From positions 41,438 through 105,437 of the forward strand of contig NZ_AFPK01000005.1 of the NCBI RefSeq assembly GCF_000220525.1: a DNA stretch of 64,000 nucleotides, read 5' to 3'. Positions 37,508-46,954 of the stretch are shown piece by piece. The notes below the pieces were generated by a model that was not told where the DNA came from, searched no databases, and was given only the letters and a program-made list of their open reading frames with translations. The DNA is from Ochrovirga pacifica. Lineage in GTDB: Bacteria; Bacteroidota; Bacteroidia; Flavobacteriales; Flavobacteriaceae. Positions within the stretch are counted from its first letter, which is position 1; every line of letters starts with the position of its first letter. The translations under genes and the position numbers were made by a program.

Positions 37508-39007
37508 TTACTTTGCCTTTTTTTGAATGCTATACAACAATGTTCCTTCTTCGTCATAAAAATCGAATAACGCAACTGCCTTTTTCTTTTTTCTTTTTAG
37601 GTGGATGAACAAAAATCCTCCGCTAACAGAAGCCTCATCAGCCTGAATGTAAAATTGCTTGATAAGTCCCTTAGGATCGGATGATTTTGAATCGCCCGCC
37701 AGACGTCCTTTGCGTGCATTGTTATCATCCAAAGTTCCCGAACAAAATTCTTCCAATCCTGTAGGGTGCTGTGCATGGTATTGCCAATGGCGATCTCCTG
37801 TTAGCCAATACAGGTTTTTCTCCAGCAATCCTTGATCTTTAAACCATTGCATTAAAGCCTCTCCTTCGTACCTAAACCCTTTGTCATTTACTAAATTGTC
37901 ATTTTTATATCCGTCATCAGGCCCTACAATAGGGGTGGGAGACACAATCAACTTAAAGGTGGCATCACTCTGCAACAACGTAGTTTTTAACCATGTAATT
38001 TGAGCAGCTCCCAACATGGTTTTCTTAAGTCCAGGCTTTTGTTTGTTAGGACTACGGTAATCTCTTCCCTCTAAAAACCAGACTTGTACATCTTTGCTCA
38101 TACGGTGAGTTCTATAGGTTTCTTTTTGGTTTCCTTCGGGATGTGTTACGGGTAATTGTTCTCTAAAATTCTTAATCCCTAAAGCATGAGAAATTGGAAA
38201 CTTCATAATTGTATCTGCATCATTTGCTCTATAATCATGATCGTCTTTTGTCCAGTAAGTTCCTGTGTTTTTAAACAAATCATGAAATCTAGGTAGCGAA
38301 AATTGTTGATGGTACTTTTTACGCATTCCTGCCTCATCCTTTACTTCTTTACCTCCAAAATCTCCTGGGTGCGGTTGTTCTCCTTTTTTTAGTGCTCTTT
38401 GGTATTGTGAATCATTAGGATGATCGAAATACACATTGTCTCCATTTCCAATAAAATAAGTAGGGTTTAACTTTTTAATAGCTTTTAACGCTGGATATCC
38501 CAACGCTTTATCTTGACCCTTGTAAGCTTTTTTTTGATTGTACCTACCGTAATAATAAAAGTAATAGTTAATACAGGTAGTCAATGCAATAGAAATATCT
38601 CCTTCTTTTTCTGCTCCGAATAAGGTTTGGAATGAACCAATATCACTGACAGTGATATTTTCTTTATCTATCCCATATTTTAGCCGATAATAGTATTTTT
38701 CCCCTGGGATTAAATTGCCTACGTATGCTTTGATGATAAAGTCATTTTCTGGTAAAGCACTATGCCACCTTGTGCCAATTACTTGTTCAAAATCAGCATC
38801 CAAAGCCAACTCAAACTTTCCATAACCTTTAGCCCCTTTAAGATCACCATTTACTTTTTTTGTTGATGCCGTTAACCTAGACTGTAAAATTACAGAGCTA
38901 TCGGTAACCTCTCCTGCAACAATTCCTTGACCTAAAAAAACTTGCTGAGCTAAAGAAACTAAGGGCAGTAAAAGTCCACAGACCATACAACTTATAATAT
39001 TTTTCAT
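37508..39007 (-). CDS. PhoD-like metallophosphoesterase, exported
   Basis: A 499-residue protein with a signal peptide (about residues 1-20), an N-terminal Ig-like domain (about 25-130) and a PhoD-type metallophosphatase domain. Metal-site motifs are visible: ALTTCINYYFY, IGNGDNVYFDHP, YWTKDDHDYRAND and YWLTGDRHWQYHAQHP. PhoD enzymes cleave phosphomonoesters or diesters using iron and calcium. It lies 30 bases downstream of the GH115 gene in the same direction, so the two probably form an operon. In algal-polysaccharide clusters PhoD-like proteins recur with sulfatases and glycosidases, and their real ester substrate there is poorly known. Confidence 0.85.
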   Translation of the reverse strand: MKNIISCMVCGLLLPLVSLAQQVFLGQGIVAGEVTDSSVILQSRLTASTKKVNGDLKGAKGYGKFELALDADFEQVIGTRWHSALPENDFIIKAYVGNLIPGEKYYYRLKYGIDKENITVSDIGSFQTLFGAEKEGDISIALTTCINYYFYYYGRYNQKKAYKGQDKALGYPALKAIKKLNPTYFIGNGDNVYFDHPNDSQYQRALKKGEQPHPGDFGGKEVKDEAGMRKKYHQQFSLPRFHDLFKNTGTYWTKDDHDYRANDADTIMKFPISHALGIKNFREQLPVTHPEGNQKETYRTHRMSKDVQVWFLEGRDYRSPNKQKPGLKKTMLGAAQITWLKTTLLQSDATFKLIVSPTPIVGPDDGYKNDNLVNDKGFRYEGEALMQWFKDQGLLEKNLYWLTGDRHWQYHAQHPTGLEEFCSGTLDDNNARKGRLAGDSKSSDPKGLIKQFYIQADEASVSGGFLFIHLKRKKKKAVALFDFYDEEGTLLYSIQKKAK

Positions 39008-39037
39008 CGTACTTGCTTTTTATAAATTTGTAAATAT

Positions 39038-42000
39038 TTATTGTTTAGCAATCTCTAGCGCATTCAAAATCCAGTTTCCAGATATAACCACCTCTAACAA
39101 CTCATCATCTCCAACGTTTACTATAGTATTCTTTATAATCTGTTGACCAATACCAGGAACTGTATCCTCATTCTTCAACAACGTCTTACCATTTATTTTA
39201 AAGTTTATGGTAAACTTTTTGGCTTTGCTGTAAATTTCTTCCTCTCGATTACGAGAATCCCCCATATAGTATTTCACTTTATAAGTTCCTTTTTTAAGTT
39301 TTACATAAAACTTTGCCTCTTTTTTTCCCGTCAATCCATCTCGTTGCCAAAACGGAACACGGTTGCTAGACTCATCGTGATGAATACCAATTTTTTTTAC
39401 ATCTTGAGCTCTCCATCCAAACTGATTTTTATTTGGATTGAACACATGCCTTTGGTTAACAGGTGTAAATCCGTAATCTTCGACCATGGCATACAAAGCA
39501 AAATTTAACTTTGCCTCTGTCAAAGGTGCTGGTTTTGGGTAAGGTTTTACCGCTGCTTGCTCTGCTACAATGGTTGGTAGTTCTCCTAACGGCTCCTTCA
39601 CCCCATCAAACGTGTTGTAGCTTTCTGTGGCTCCCAATAAGCTGTTTCTTTGTATTTTTGCTGCTTCTTGGTTGGTACAAATTACAAATCGATCGATTCC
39701 GATATCTGTATTTACTTGATAAATTTTAAATGTGTGATACCCTGGTTTGTCCACAGTGATTTCAAATGGAATACGTTCCATTAAGGCCAATACATTTTTG
39801 TACCAACTCCAATGTACTGTTTTTCCGTCACTCAGTTGAGTAGATTTTCTACCACCTTTGTTACGTACTCCTGACAATACTTTTGGGGTTTCGTTGTCAA
39901 CACCAATCGCTACCTCACAGGTTTTTCCTTTTCCTTCGTTTAGCGTTGGTAGCCTGTACAATTCACCGTAAAAGGTTCCTGTACTTTCAAAATACACGCG
40001 ATATTCCAAACGTGCTCCTTTGTCTTCAATATCCTTCTCTACCTTAGCACCTCCTTTAACAAACACCGAAGATTTGTTGTGCCCGTAATTATTATATACT
40101 TGCCATTTAGCTCCTTTTTCTCCATCAAATTTAGCTGCAAAATTCTCTGCTTCTACCGCTAAAAACCCATTTCCTTCAACATAGCTTTTTTCCTTAGGAG
40201 TAAGGTCGAACTTCGTAGCTAACACAGGAAAAGACTTGCTAAAACCACGGGCATCTTTTACTGTAATGGTAGCTTTGTTTTTCCCCACTTTTACTTTGTT
40301 CCAATCTACCGAAGCCCAAATACGCTGCTCAACAACCACCTGACCTTTTTGCTGGGTAAATTGAATCCAGTCTACATTACTACTAAGCTCCCAATCGTTA
40401 GCTTTTAGCTCCCTGTTAAACACATCTACAAAACGCTGATTGTCTTCTAGAGATGAAAACTGCAAGGTTACTTTTTCATGTCCGATTTCTTGCCCTTCAC
40501 AAACAGCACCAATTCCCGTTACAGCTTCTTCTAAAAACTTTTCATCATAGACCAAATTGTTTGGGATATTGGCCACATCTATTACACGCTCTTCTTCATT
40601 GTAATCTGCATAAGGGTCCATGATTCCATTCCATTTACCATTTACCATCTGCTTGTAATGTTTTAAATCTGTTTGAATAGCTGCCTCTGCTTGTTTAGAC
40701 AAAGCAGCATAAGCATTGACACTGGCAAATCTTCCTTGTTTGGCGTATGCGACATTTTTACGGTAATAAATCGCTTTTTTAAACATCAAATGTGTTGAGC
40801 GAATGGGGTAGTAAGCCAAATGCCAAAAAGTATTTTTAGACGATGCATCCAAACTGTCGTAAATAGCTTTGGCCTTTTGCTCCAAAGCCGCAATTTTTTT
40901 CATACGTTTTTGAGCCTCATCACCAAAATCAAATAGACTATGAAATTGATACATCCAGGTTGGTTTGTATTCCCAATCCCAAAACGGAATGTACACTTCA
41001 GGTTTTTTCGCCCAAGCAAATTGTTGAAAATCGGTAATTAAATCTGCAATTTCACTTGCCTGATCCTCAGCAACAGCAAACTGCTGTTGTGCACTTTTTG
41101 TTAAAAAGTCTTTGGTTTCATTTTTGTCATAAGAGTCTATATTGTAGGCCAACGACATAAAAAACTGTAAGCCCATTTCGGCAGGTTTAATGTCTCCTAC
41201 ATTTACAATCCAAAATTTACGAGCATTGTTGTTGTACACTTTTCTCAACTCTTCTTGCATAATCGTCATCGGAGTCGTGTACAACCAATCGTAAGTTGTT
41301 GGCCAACCTTGGTAAGCAATATGGTAGTAAATTCCGTTTCCTCCCTTACGTTGTTGCTCTTTTGGGGTAGACAACTGACGTGCGTGTGCAAAATTGTCTT
41401 CTGTCCACACCATCATAATGTCTTCGGGCAATTCCAACCCTTTGCACTTTTCCTTTCCATCTTTACTTTCCCCATTATAAATTTCACCTGTTTCTTCATA
41501 AGGCACAAAAATTTGAGGCACAGCATCTTCTGCTCCAAAGGTGTTTTTGATCATTTCACGTTGACGATCGATTACCTTTTGCAACAAAGCCACTTTTTTT
41601 TCTAAGGTTGGATTTTCCATATTGTCATATCGAAAAGGTGAATCGTGTACGCCACGGATCCCCATGGTATAAATCATATTAAAGTCTTTAGATTCGTCCA
41701 AACGTTCTTGCCAGTAAGCCTCTATCGCCTTAGGATTAACGGTATAATCCCATAAAGGTTCTCCCACCGCATCGTACATATCTTTATGTGCAGCAGCCCA
41801 ATCATACCATTCATCGTAATTGTTACGTCCCATTTGCTCACAGTGCGATGCACCTACCCAAATGCCATATTCTTTAGCATTTTTTGGATTGATGGGAACA
41901 CCATTTTCATCTTTAGCCTCAAAAAAGTAAGAACTTCTGTGCATCATCGCAGGCCAAATAGCATTGGCTTTTAAACGTAACAACAACTCAAACACACGTT

Positions 42001-42652
42001 TGTAAACTGCAGGACTCGGATGTGTATTGGTTTTGTTGGGAGATGTATTTTTACTCCACTGCGTTAGTGCTTCTTCATCGTTGATGAAAATTCCTCGATA
42101 CTCCACCGAGGGCTCTTTAGGAGTTTCTAAAACCTTTTTCAAAACAATTTCTGACTGTTTTTGAGGTTTTACATCGCACCACCAGTACAAAGGAGACACT
42201 CCGATGCGTTCTGAGATTTCATAAATACCATAAACAGCCCCTAAAGGATCACTTCCTACCACAGAAAGCACATTGTCTGTATTCTTAAAAGGAGATGCTA
42301 CCGATTTTAGTAAAAAAGACTGCTTCATTGCCTCCAAACCTTTAGTCTCATCTAGTAACTTTTCTTTGTGAAATTTTGTAACCCATTTGCTTTGATGTGT
42401 ACCAATAGCAATTACGTGTTTATTTTTTACATCTTTTATTTGATGTACAATTGCTGGCAAACTACCCGTGACTGTTTCTATATCTTTTTGCAAATCTTTT
42501 ACAGCCCTTAGCACCTGCGGACTTTCGTTTTTTGCAACATAAATAGTTGCCACTTTCCCTTCTTTAAAAAGTGGAAAATCAACTTGAGCATATAAGGTTG
42601 TAAACATCAAAAAACACCCAATAGCAAGCCAATACTTCATTAATGAATTCAT
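39038..42652 (-). CDS. GH115 alpha-glucuronidase, extra-long form
   Basis: A 1204-residue GH115 protein with a signal peptide. MKYWLAIGCF at 42640 is an equally good or better start than 42652. The N-terminal domain (about residues 25-175), the TIM-barrel core (about 175-500, with SVEYRGIFINDEEAL, LKANAIWPAMMHRSSYF and MVWTEDNFAHAR) and the helical region follow the family plan. GH115 enzymes release glucuronate or 4-O-methylglucuronate from the inside of xylan chains. Usual lengths are 800-1000; here the C-terminus adds further beta-sandwich parts, about residues 860-1040 (GH115_C-like) and a last module about 1065-1204 (FGWRAQDVKKIGIHHD...) that looks carbohydrate-binding. With two GH86 genes on either side, a glucuronate-bearing red-algal or other algal glycan is possible. 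The substrate is inferred only. Confidence 0.88.
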   Translation of the reverse strand: MNSLMKYWLAIGCFLMFTTLYAQVDFPLFKEGKVATIYVAKNESPQVLRAVKDLQKDIETVTGSLPAIVHQIKDVKNKHVIAIGTHQSKWVTKFHKEKLLDETKGLEAMKQSFLLKSVASPFKNTDNVLSVVGSDPLGAVYGIYEISERIGVSPLYWWCDVKPQKQSEIVLKKVLETPKEPSVEYRGIFINDEEALTQWSKNTSPNKTNTHPSPAVYKRVFELLLRLKANAIWPAMMHRSSYFFEAKDENGVPINPKNAKEYGIWVGASHCEQMGRNNYDEWYDWAAAHKDMYDAVGEPLWDYTVNPKAIEAYWQERLDESKDFNMIYTMGIRGVHDSPFRYDNMENPTLEKKVALLQKVIDRQREMIKNTFGAEDAVPQIFVPYEETGEIYNGESKDGKEKCKGLELPEDIMMVWTEDNFAHARQLSTPKEQQRKGGNGIYYHIAYQGWPTTYDWLYTTPMTIMQEELRKVYNNNARKFWIVNVGDIKPAEMGLQFFMSLAYNIDSYDKNETKDFLTKSAQQQFAVAEDQASEIADLITDFQQFAWAKKPEVYIPFWDWEYKPTWMYQFHSLFDFGDEAQKRMKKIAALEQKAKAIYDSLDASSKNTFWHLAYYPIRSTHLMFKKAIYYRKNVAYAKQGRFASVNAYAALSKQAEAAIQTDLKHYKQMVNGKWNGIMDPYADYNEEERVIDVANIPNNLVYDEKFLEEAVTGIGAVCEGQEIGHEKVTLQFSSLEDNQRFVDVFNRELKANDWELSSNVDWIQFTQQKGQVVVEQRIWASVDWNKVKVGKNKATITVKDARGFSKSFPVLATKFDLTPKEKSYVEGNGFLAVEAENFAAKFDGEKGAKWQVYNNYGHNKSSVFVKGGAKVEKDIEDKGARLEYRVYFESTGTFYGELYRLPTLNEGKGKTCEVAIGVDNETPKVLSGVRNKGGRKSTQLSDGKTVHWSWYKNVLALMERIPFEITVDKPGYHTFKIYQVNTDIGIDRFVICTNQEAAKIQRNSLLGATESYNTFDGVKEPLGELPTIVAEQAAVKPYPKPAPLTEAKLNFALYAMVEDYGFTPVNQRHVFNPNKNQFGWRAQDVKKIGIHHDESSNRVPFWQRDGLTGKKEAKFYVKLKKGTYKVKYYMGDSRNREEEIYSKAKKFTINFKINGKTLLKNEDTVPGIGQQIIKNTIVNVGDDELLEVVISGNWILNALEIAKQ

Positions 42653-42861
42653 AATTTCTATTTTAATTCGATTTATTTTCCAATCCTACGTTTGACTAAA
42701 AACGTGAGCTTAAAAATAAGACTCCTATTTCCTAAATACAGAAACAACACTAAACAATTACGTTTTTTAACCGTTTAAAAAACAGTTTTAACAACTAAAA
42801 AACAATGACTTACAAAACACCTCTACTAAAAAAGGAAAACTACAAAATTCTTTATTTTACC

Positions 42862-42869
42862 TACATTTG
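42862..42869 (+). promoter_or_regulatory. -7 box (TACATTTG) of the winged-helix regulator gene
   Basis: TACATTTG matches TANNTTTG, 18 bases before the ATG at 42888. This would leave a very short leader and makes the upstream TTG codon at 42867 an unlikely start. No TTG occurs at the proper -33 spacing. Confidence 0.5.
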
Positions 42870-42887
42870 TATCAGCAAATTCAAAAA

Positions 42888-44060
42888 ATGGAGTATCCCA
42901 AAAAACACATTCTTGCGCAATTAGAAAAAATTGTAGCAGACAAACACTTCTCTCGATCCAAAGTCAATGTTCGATTGTTGACCTTTTTGGTACATGCTAC
43001 CTTGGAACAGAAAGACGTAAAAGAAACAACCATAGGTACAGCTTTTTTTGGTAAAAAATACGACCCTATAAAATCAGACAATAAAGTCCGTGTGTATGTA
43101 TATCATTTGCGAAAAAAATTAGAAGAATACTATAGCAACGAGGCAAAAGAAAATGAAATTGTTTTTAAAATCGCCAAAGGTCAATATTTGGTACAGTTTG
43201 TTCCGTTTATAAAAGAAAAAGAAGTAGAGATTAAGCCGCAACGTACTTTGTATGTTTTGCCTATTGCAATGGCAGTTTTAGTTTTGATAGCGGGATTGGT
43301 TTGGTTTTTACAAAAGCCAGAATTACATCCGTTTTGGCACACGTTGATGAAAAATCAAAAAACAACTACACTGATTTTTGGAGATTACTTTACCATAGAA
43401 GGTCCTATTGCCACTCGGGATATTGGTGCCATGAGAGACTATGAAATCAACACGGAAAAAGAACTGGAAGTCTTTTTAGAAACACACCCTGAATTTCAAG
43501 GAAAACTTAGAGCCAGCAGGCATCATTATTTTAACTGGGCAGCTCCTTATGGCAGTAAGTTGATGACTCAATTTTGGTCAAAGCATCAATACCCATTTGA
43601 ACTGAGTCAAGTATCGGAATGGAGCATGTCTAAACTTAACAAAGAAAATGTGGTGTATGTAGGGCAAACCAAAGCCATGGGACAGCTAAAAAACATCCTT
43701 ACAGAATACTTTCCTCAATTTCAATACGGAAGCCAAAAGATTTTTTATACCCATCCCAACACAAACAAAAAAACCGTGTACCAAGACGTGATTGCCTACG
43801 ATAAAAAAATGACGGATTACACCTTAGTTGCAAAAATCACCTTACCCTCAGGAAACGAAATGCGCTTTTTTTTATCGGACCAAGACGGAGGGAGCATACA
43901 AGCCCTAGAAAACTTTACCGATACTGAAAAACTTCAGTCGTTTTACCAAACACATCAACTAAGTGACAAGGACGATTTTATTGCCTTGTTTAAAGTTACC
44001 GGTTGGCAACGTAAATCTTACGAGACCACATTTGTTTTGCTTGATAAAAAAGAAAAATGA
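42888..44060 (+). CDS. Winged-helix one-component membrane regulator (CadC/ToxR-like layout)
   Basis: A protein of 390 residues from ATG at 42888; the longer frame begins at a TTG inside the predicted -7 box. The N-terminal 110 residues look like a winged-helix DNA-binding domain ending in NKVRVYVYHLRKKLEEYY, a pattern known from OmpR/CadC-type wings. One transmembrane helix follows at about 124-142 (YVLPIAMAVLVLIAGLVWF), and the C-terminal 245 residues should be periplasmic with no domain I recognise. It is divergent from the GH115-PhoD pair across a 235-base gap, so it probably controls that pair in response to a periplasmic ligand. The layout is clear; target and ligand are inferred. Confidence 0.75.
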   Translation: MEYPKKHILAQLEKIVADKHFSRSKVNVRLLTFLVHATLEQKDVKETTIGTAFFGKKYDPIKSDNKVRVYVYHLRKKLEEYYSNEAKENEIVFKIAKGQYLVQFVPFIKEKEVEIKPQRTLYVLPIAMAVLVLIAGLVWFLQKPELHPFWHTLMKNQKTTTLIFGDYFTIEGPIATRDIGAMRDYEINTEKELEVFLETHPEFQGKLRASRHHYFNWAAPYGSKLMTQFWSKHQYPFELSQVSEWSMSKLNKENVVYVGQTKAMGQLKNILTEYFPQFQYGSQKIFYTHPNTNKKTVYQDVIAYDKKMTDYTLVAKITLPSGNEMRFFLSDQDGGSIQALENFTDTEKLQSFYQTHQLSDKDDFIALFKVTGWQRKSYETTFVLLDKKEK

Positions 44061-44088
44061 GTACATGCTAAAACATATACTCATTTTT
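44053..44088. terminator. Shared terminator between the regulator and the intact GH86
   Basis: AAAAATGAGTA pairs perfectly with TACTCATTTTT over a 14-base loop. The left arm includes the stop codon of the regulator. The two flanking genes converge here. Confidence 0.75.
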
Positions 44089-44113
44089 GTAAACATCTGC
44101 TTGTTTTCCAATG

Positions 44114-46033
44114 CTACAATTCTTTTAGAGGATGACTAAAGTCAAACACTTGCAATACCACAGTACTTACATGTCCTCCATCATCAGGTAAGGAGATGCT
44201 AACTTTGTTATTTTCTTTGATCCAGTTATAAGGCACGGGAATTTCTAAGGTTCCAAAAAAACGCCCTTTGGTCTTTTGATCGTACCCACGCCAATCTGTG
44301 GGCACCTTTACTTCTTTTCCGTTAAATAAAACTTTAGGGTGCAGGTTTTTACCATGATCTCTTCCTAAACTAACTCTGAGCACCGCAGCTCCATACTCTC
44401 CTGATTTTACAACCTGATGAATCTTAAAATCAACCGTTTTATTGGCTATAATTGGCTGCAAATAACGGTCAGAAAAATACTTGTGTTCTTCTACTTTTTT
44501 ATGCGGTTTTATTTTCTTAGTAAAAGTGTATTCTAGAATTAAGGTAGCTCCACTATCAATCCTAAAGTTGGAAAGATTGCCATCATGTAGCTCTTCTTTT
44601 AGCACGGGAGTTTTCCCATCAGTCTCAAGAGTCAATTGTTTAACACGTACTTCTTTTATCTTTTTTGCTTTTCCACCCAATAATTCTAAATCAATCTGTT
44701 GGGGTTCAAATTCCAAATTATTCACAATAACATATCCTTTTTTGGCATCCATATAAGCATCTACTTGAATGTCTAAATCACTAGATTGTGAAAACACTCT
44801 TGTCCCTTCTACATGTTCCCATAACTCATAAAACTTTACACGATGGGTATAAATCCACTGTCCTGTATAACTTTCTGGTTCATTTTCTTTACGCATCAAG
44901 CGAGCAGGATAAGGATCATTTTTTTTCTTGTTAAACCCCCACTCTCCTTTAATCACGGTAAACGGAAGTGCCACTGCAATAGCATCTGGTCTTTCTAAAA
45001 AAGACATCAACAACGAATTCTGGGCTCTTAAAAACAACCAATCTCTGTAAGCATTCCAACCTTTTCCGTTGTAATTGTGCGTTTGCGCTCCATATTCAGA
45101 AATTACATAAGGCTTTGTTTCTCCAAGTCGTAACAAACTGTATTGATCTTGCATATCAAAGGTTGCCTCTACATTGCTTCCCGAACGCAAATCTACTCGG
45201 TTACCAATGGCTGGAAAATCGTACAAATGCCAAGACCAAAAATCCATTTTTTCTCCTGCTATATCAATAAACAACTTATCTCTATTCAGCCATCGCTGAA
45301 AATCTCCCGTTTCAAAATCTGGAAACGCTACCGTATAACCACCAAGTTTTACATGCGGAGCTTGCTGTCTAATAGCATCAGCCACTTGAACGTGGTATTC
45401 GGCAATTTCTTTTAACGAGTTGGTAAAGTTTTTCTTTCCGCCAAGTGCTTCATAAGCAGGTTCGTTAATAATTTCTACCCAAGCGGGTGCTGGTTCTCCT
45501 TCTCCTCCAAAAAAGGCATTTAAATAACGTCCCATGTATTCTCCTACAGCAGTAGGGCTGGCTAGTTTCCATCCCTTTTTTGTAGGTTTTTGACTTTCTC
45601 CTGTCCAAAATGGATGCAATTGTGCACCAACAATAAAGTTCTGCTTTCTACTCTCGTAGGTGTGCAAATGCTGTTTAGATGCATAATTTTTACGAGTTCT
45701 TGCCCCTTTTTGGGCAATTTCAGTAGGATCTGCATATCCAGGACGACCTGAATCTTCTTTCATGTTCTTTAAATTTCCTGTAATGCCTCCTGTTGCACGT
45801 CCTAAATACACATCATAACCCTTCAGAAAATGATCTCTCAAATCAGAAATTTTATTGTCGCCATCCCAATCACGCTCCATTTGAGTAGAGTGTACGGTAA
45901 TGAACTTTTCTCTATCAAAATGGTCAATTTCGCCAACTTGGTGTTTGGCTTCTAAATTTACCAACACGCTTACCGAATCTTGTGCATTGGACACAAAGCT
46001 CATCAAGCCAAAAATAATTGTTATTTTTTTCAC
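44114..46033 (-). CDS. GH86 beta-porphyranase/beta-agarase, intact
   Basis: A 639-residue GH86 enzyme: signal peptide (about 1-17), (beta/alpha)8 catalytic domain (about 20-400), then two beta-sandwich domains (about 410-639). The acid/base is Glu191 (EIINEPAYE) and the nucleophile Glu313 (YVISEYGAQ). GH86 enzymes cut beta-1,4 bonds inside porphyran or agarose chains. It is the paralogue of the frameshifted gene at 34651-37280 and aligns to it through the catalytic and sandwich domains, but has no T9SS sorting domain. It should therefore be periplasmic, or exported by another route, and act on shorter chains. The two copies flank the GH115-PhoD pair. Choice between porphyran and agarose cannot be made from the sequence. 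Confidence 0.9.
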   Translation of the reverse strand: MKKITIIFGLMSFVSNAQDSVSVLVNLEAKHQVGEIDHFDREKFITVHSTQMERDWDGDNKISDLRDHFLKGYDVYLGRATGGITGNLKNMKEDSGRPGYADPTEIAQKGARTRKNYASKQHLHTYESRKQNFIVGAQLHPFWTGESQKPTKKGWKLASPTAVGEYMGRYLNAFFGGEGEPAPAWVEIINEPAYEALGGKKNFTNSLKEIAEYHVQVADAIRQQAPHVKLGGYTVAFPDFETGDFQRWLNRDKLFIDIAGEKMDFWSWHLYDFPAIGNRVDLRSGSNVEATFDMQDQYSLLRLGETKPYVISEYGAQTHNYNGKGWNAYRDWLFLRAQNSLLMSFLERPDAIAVALPFTVIKGEWGFNKKKNDPYPARLMRKENEPESYTGQWIYTHRVKFYELWEHVEGTRVFSQSSDLDIQVDAYMDAKKGYVIVNNLEFEPQQIDLELLGGKAKKIKEVRVKQLTLETDGKTPVLKEELHDGNLSNFRIDSGATLILEYTFTKKIKPHKKVEEHKYFSDRYLQPIIANKTVDFKIHQVVKSGEYGAAVLRVSLGRDHGKNLHPKVLFNGKEVKVPTDWRGYDQKTKGRFFGTLEIPVPYNWIKENNKVSISLPDDGGHVSTVVLQVFDFSHPLKEL

Positions 46034-46173
46034 CCTTTACTTTATTTACGATTAGCTTCAAACCTAATCATATAATGACTGTTAGCCCCCATCTGATAGA
46101 TAGACTAAAACTGAATTTATCTGACATTGTTGATTTGTAATAGAAAAATCACGATTTGCACTATTCACCCAAC

Positions 46174-46205
46174 AAAAAAATCCCTCAACCTAAACAGGCT
46201 GAGGG
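46174..46205 (-). terminator. Terminator after the DUF4197 gene
   Basis: On the minus strand CCCTCAGCCT pairs with AGGTTGAGGG (4-base loop), followed directly by a seven-base T-run, 27 bases after the stop codon. Confidence 0.88.
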
Positions 46206-46232
46206 AATACTGTTCGATTTCTAAAATCGATA

Positions 46233-46943
46233 CTATTTGTCTTGCAAAGCAAAAACTTTTTGCAACAATGCAGAGGAACGCTCTCCTATATCGGTTCTAA
46301 TTTTTTGTTCTTCGATAGCAATCATAGTATATACACCATCTAACGCTTGCTGAGTAACATAATCTGTTAAGTCTGGATTTACTTTGGTGATAAATGGAAT
46401 TTGATTGTATTTGGTAATCAGTTGAGTCCAGATTTTATCTGCCCCTACTTTGTCAAAAGACTTTTTAATGACTGGGTTAAATGATGCGTACAACTTATCA
46501 CTTGTGGTATTTTCTAAATAAGTTGTTGCAGCTTTTTTATCTCCCATCAAAATAGTTCGTGCATCATTAAAAGTTATATTTTTAACCGCATCTACAAAAA
46601 TAGGGGTGGCTGTTTTTACCGCATCTGATGCCGTTGCATTTAAAGCTTTGATTCCTTTGTCTGCCAAATCTCCCAACCCAAATCTTCGTAGGGTTTCATC
46701 AACTTTTTTTAGTTCTGCTGGCAAAGCGATACGCACCAACTCATTACTATAAAATCCATTTTTTTGAGTCAATTTAGCTACTTCTTTGTCAATTCCTTTA
46801 TCCAAAGCAGCTTTTAGACCGTTTGCGATGTCTAAATTACTAACTGGTTGTTCTAAAATAGCAGGCAAATTGTTTGCTATATTTTTTAGTTCGGCACAGC
46901 TTACCATAAGTAAAACACTTGCCATAAGTAATATTTTTTTCAT
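46233..46943 (-). CDS. DUF4197 lipoprotein
   Basis: A 236-residue lipoprotein (MVSC, Cys16) of the DUF4197 family, mostly helical, with the family signatures LKAALDKGIDKEVAKL, NGFYSNELVRIALP and DARTILMGDKKAATTYL. Function is unknown; proteins of this family are widespread in Bacteroidota and Proteobacteria and are found singly. It is 11 bases downstream of the small DUF5522 gene and probably shares its transcript. Nothing links it to polysaccharide use. Confidence 0.85.
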   Translation of the reverse strand: MKKILLMASVLLMVSCAELKNIANNLPAILEQPVSNLDIANGLKAALDKGIDKEVAKLTQKNGFYSNELVRIALPAELKKVDETLRRFGLGDLADKGIKALNATASDAVKTATPIFVDAVKNITFNDARTILMGDKKAATTYLENTTSDKLYASFNPVIKKSFDKVGADKIWTQLITKYNQIPFITKVNPDLTDYVTQQALDGVYTMIAIEEQKIRTDIGERSSALLQKVFALQDK

Positions 46944-46954
46944 AAATATTTAAT

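Noticed and set aside
42867..42887. TTG start codon for the winged-helix regulator
   Set aside because: The TTG lies inside the predicted -7 box TACATTTG, and ATG at 42888 gives a sensible protein start.
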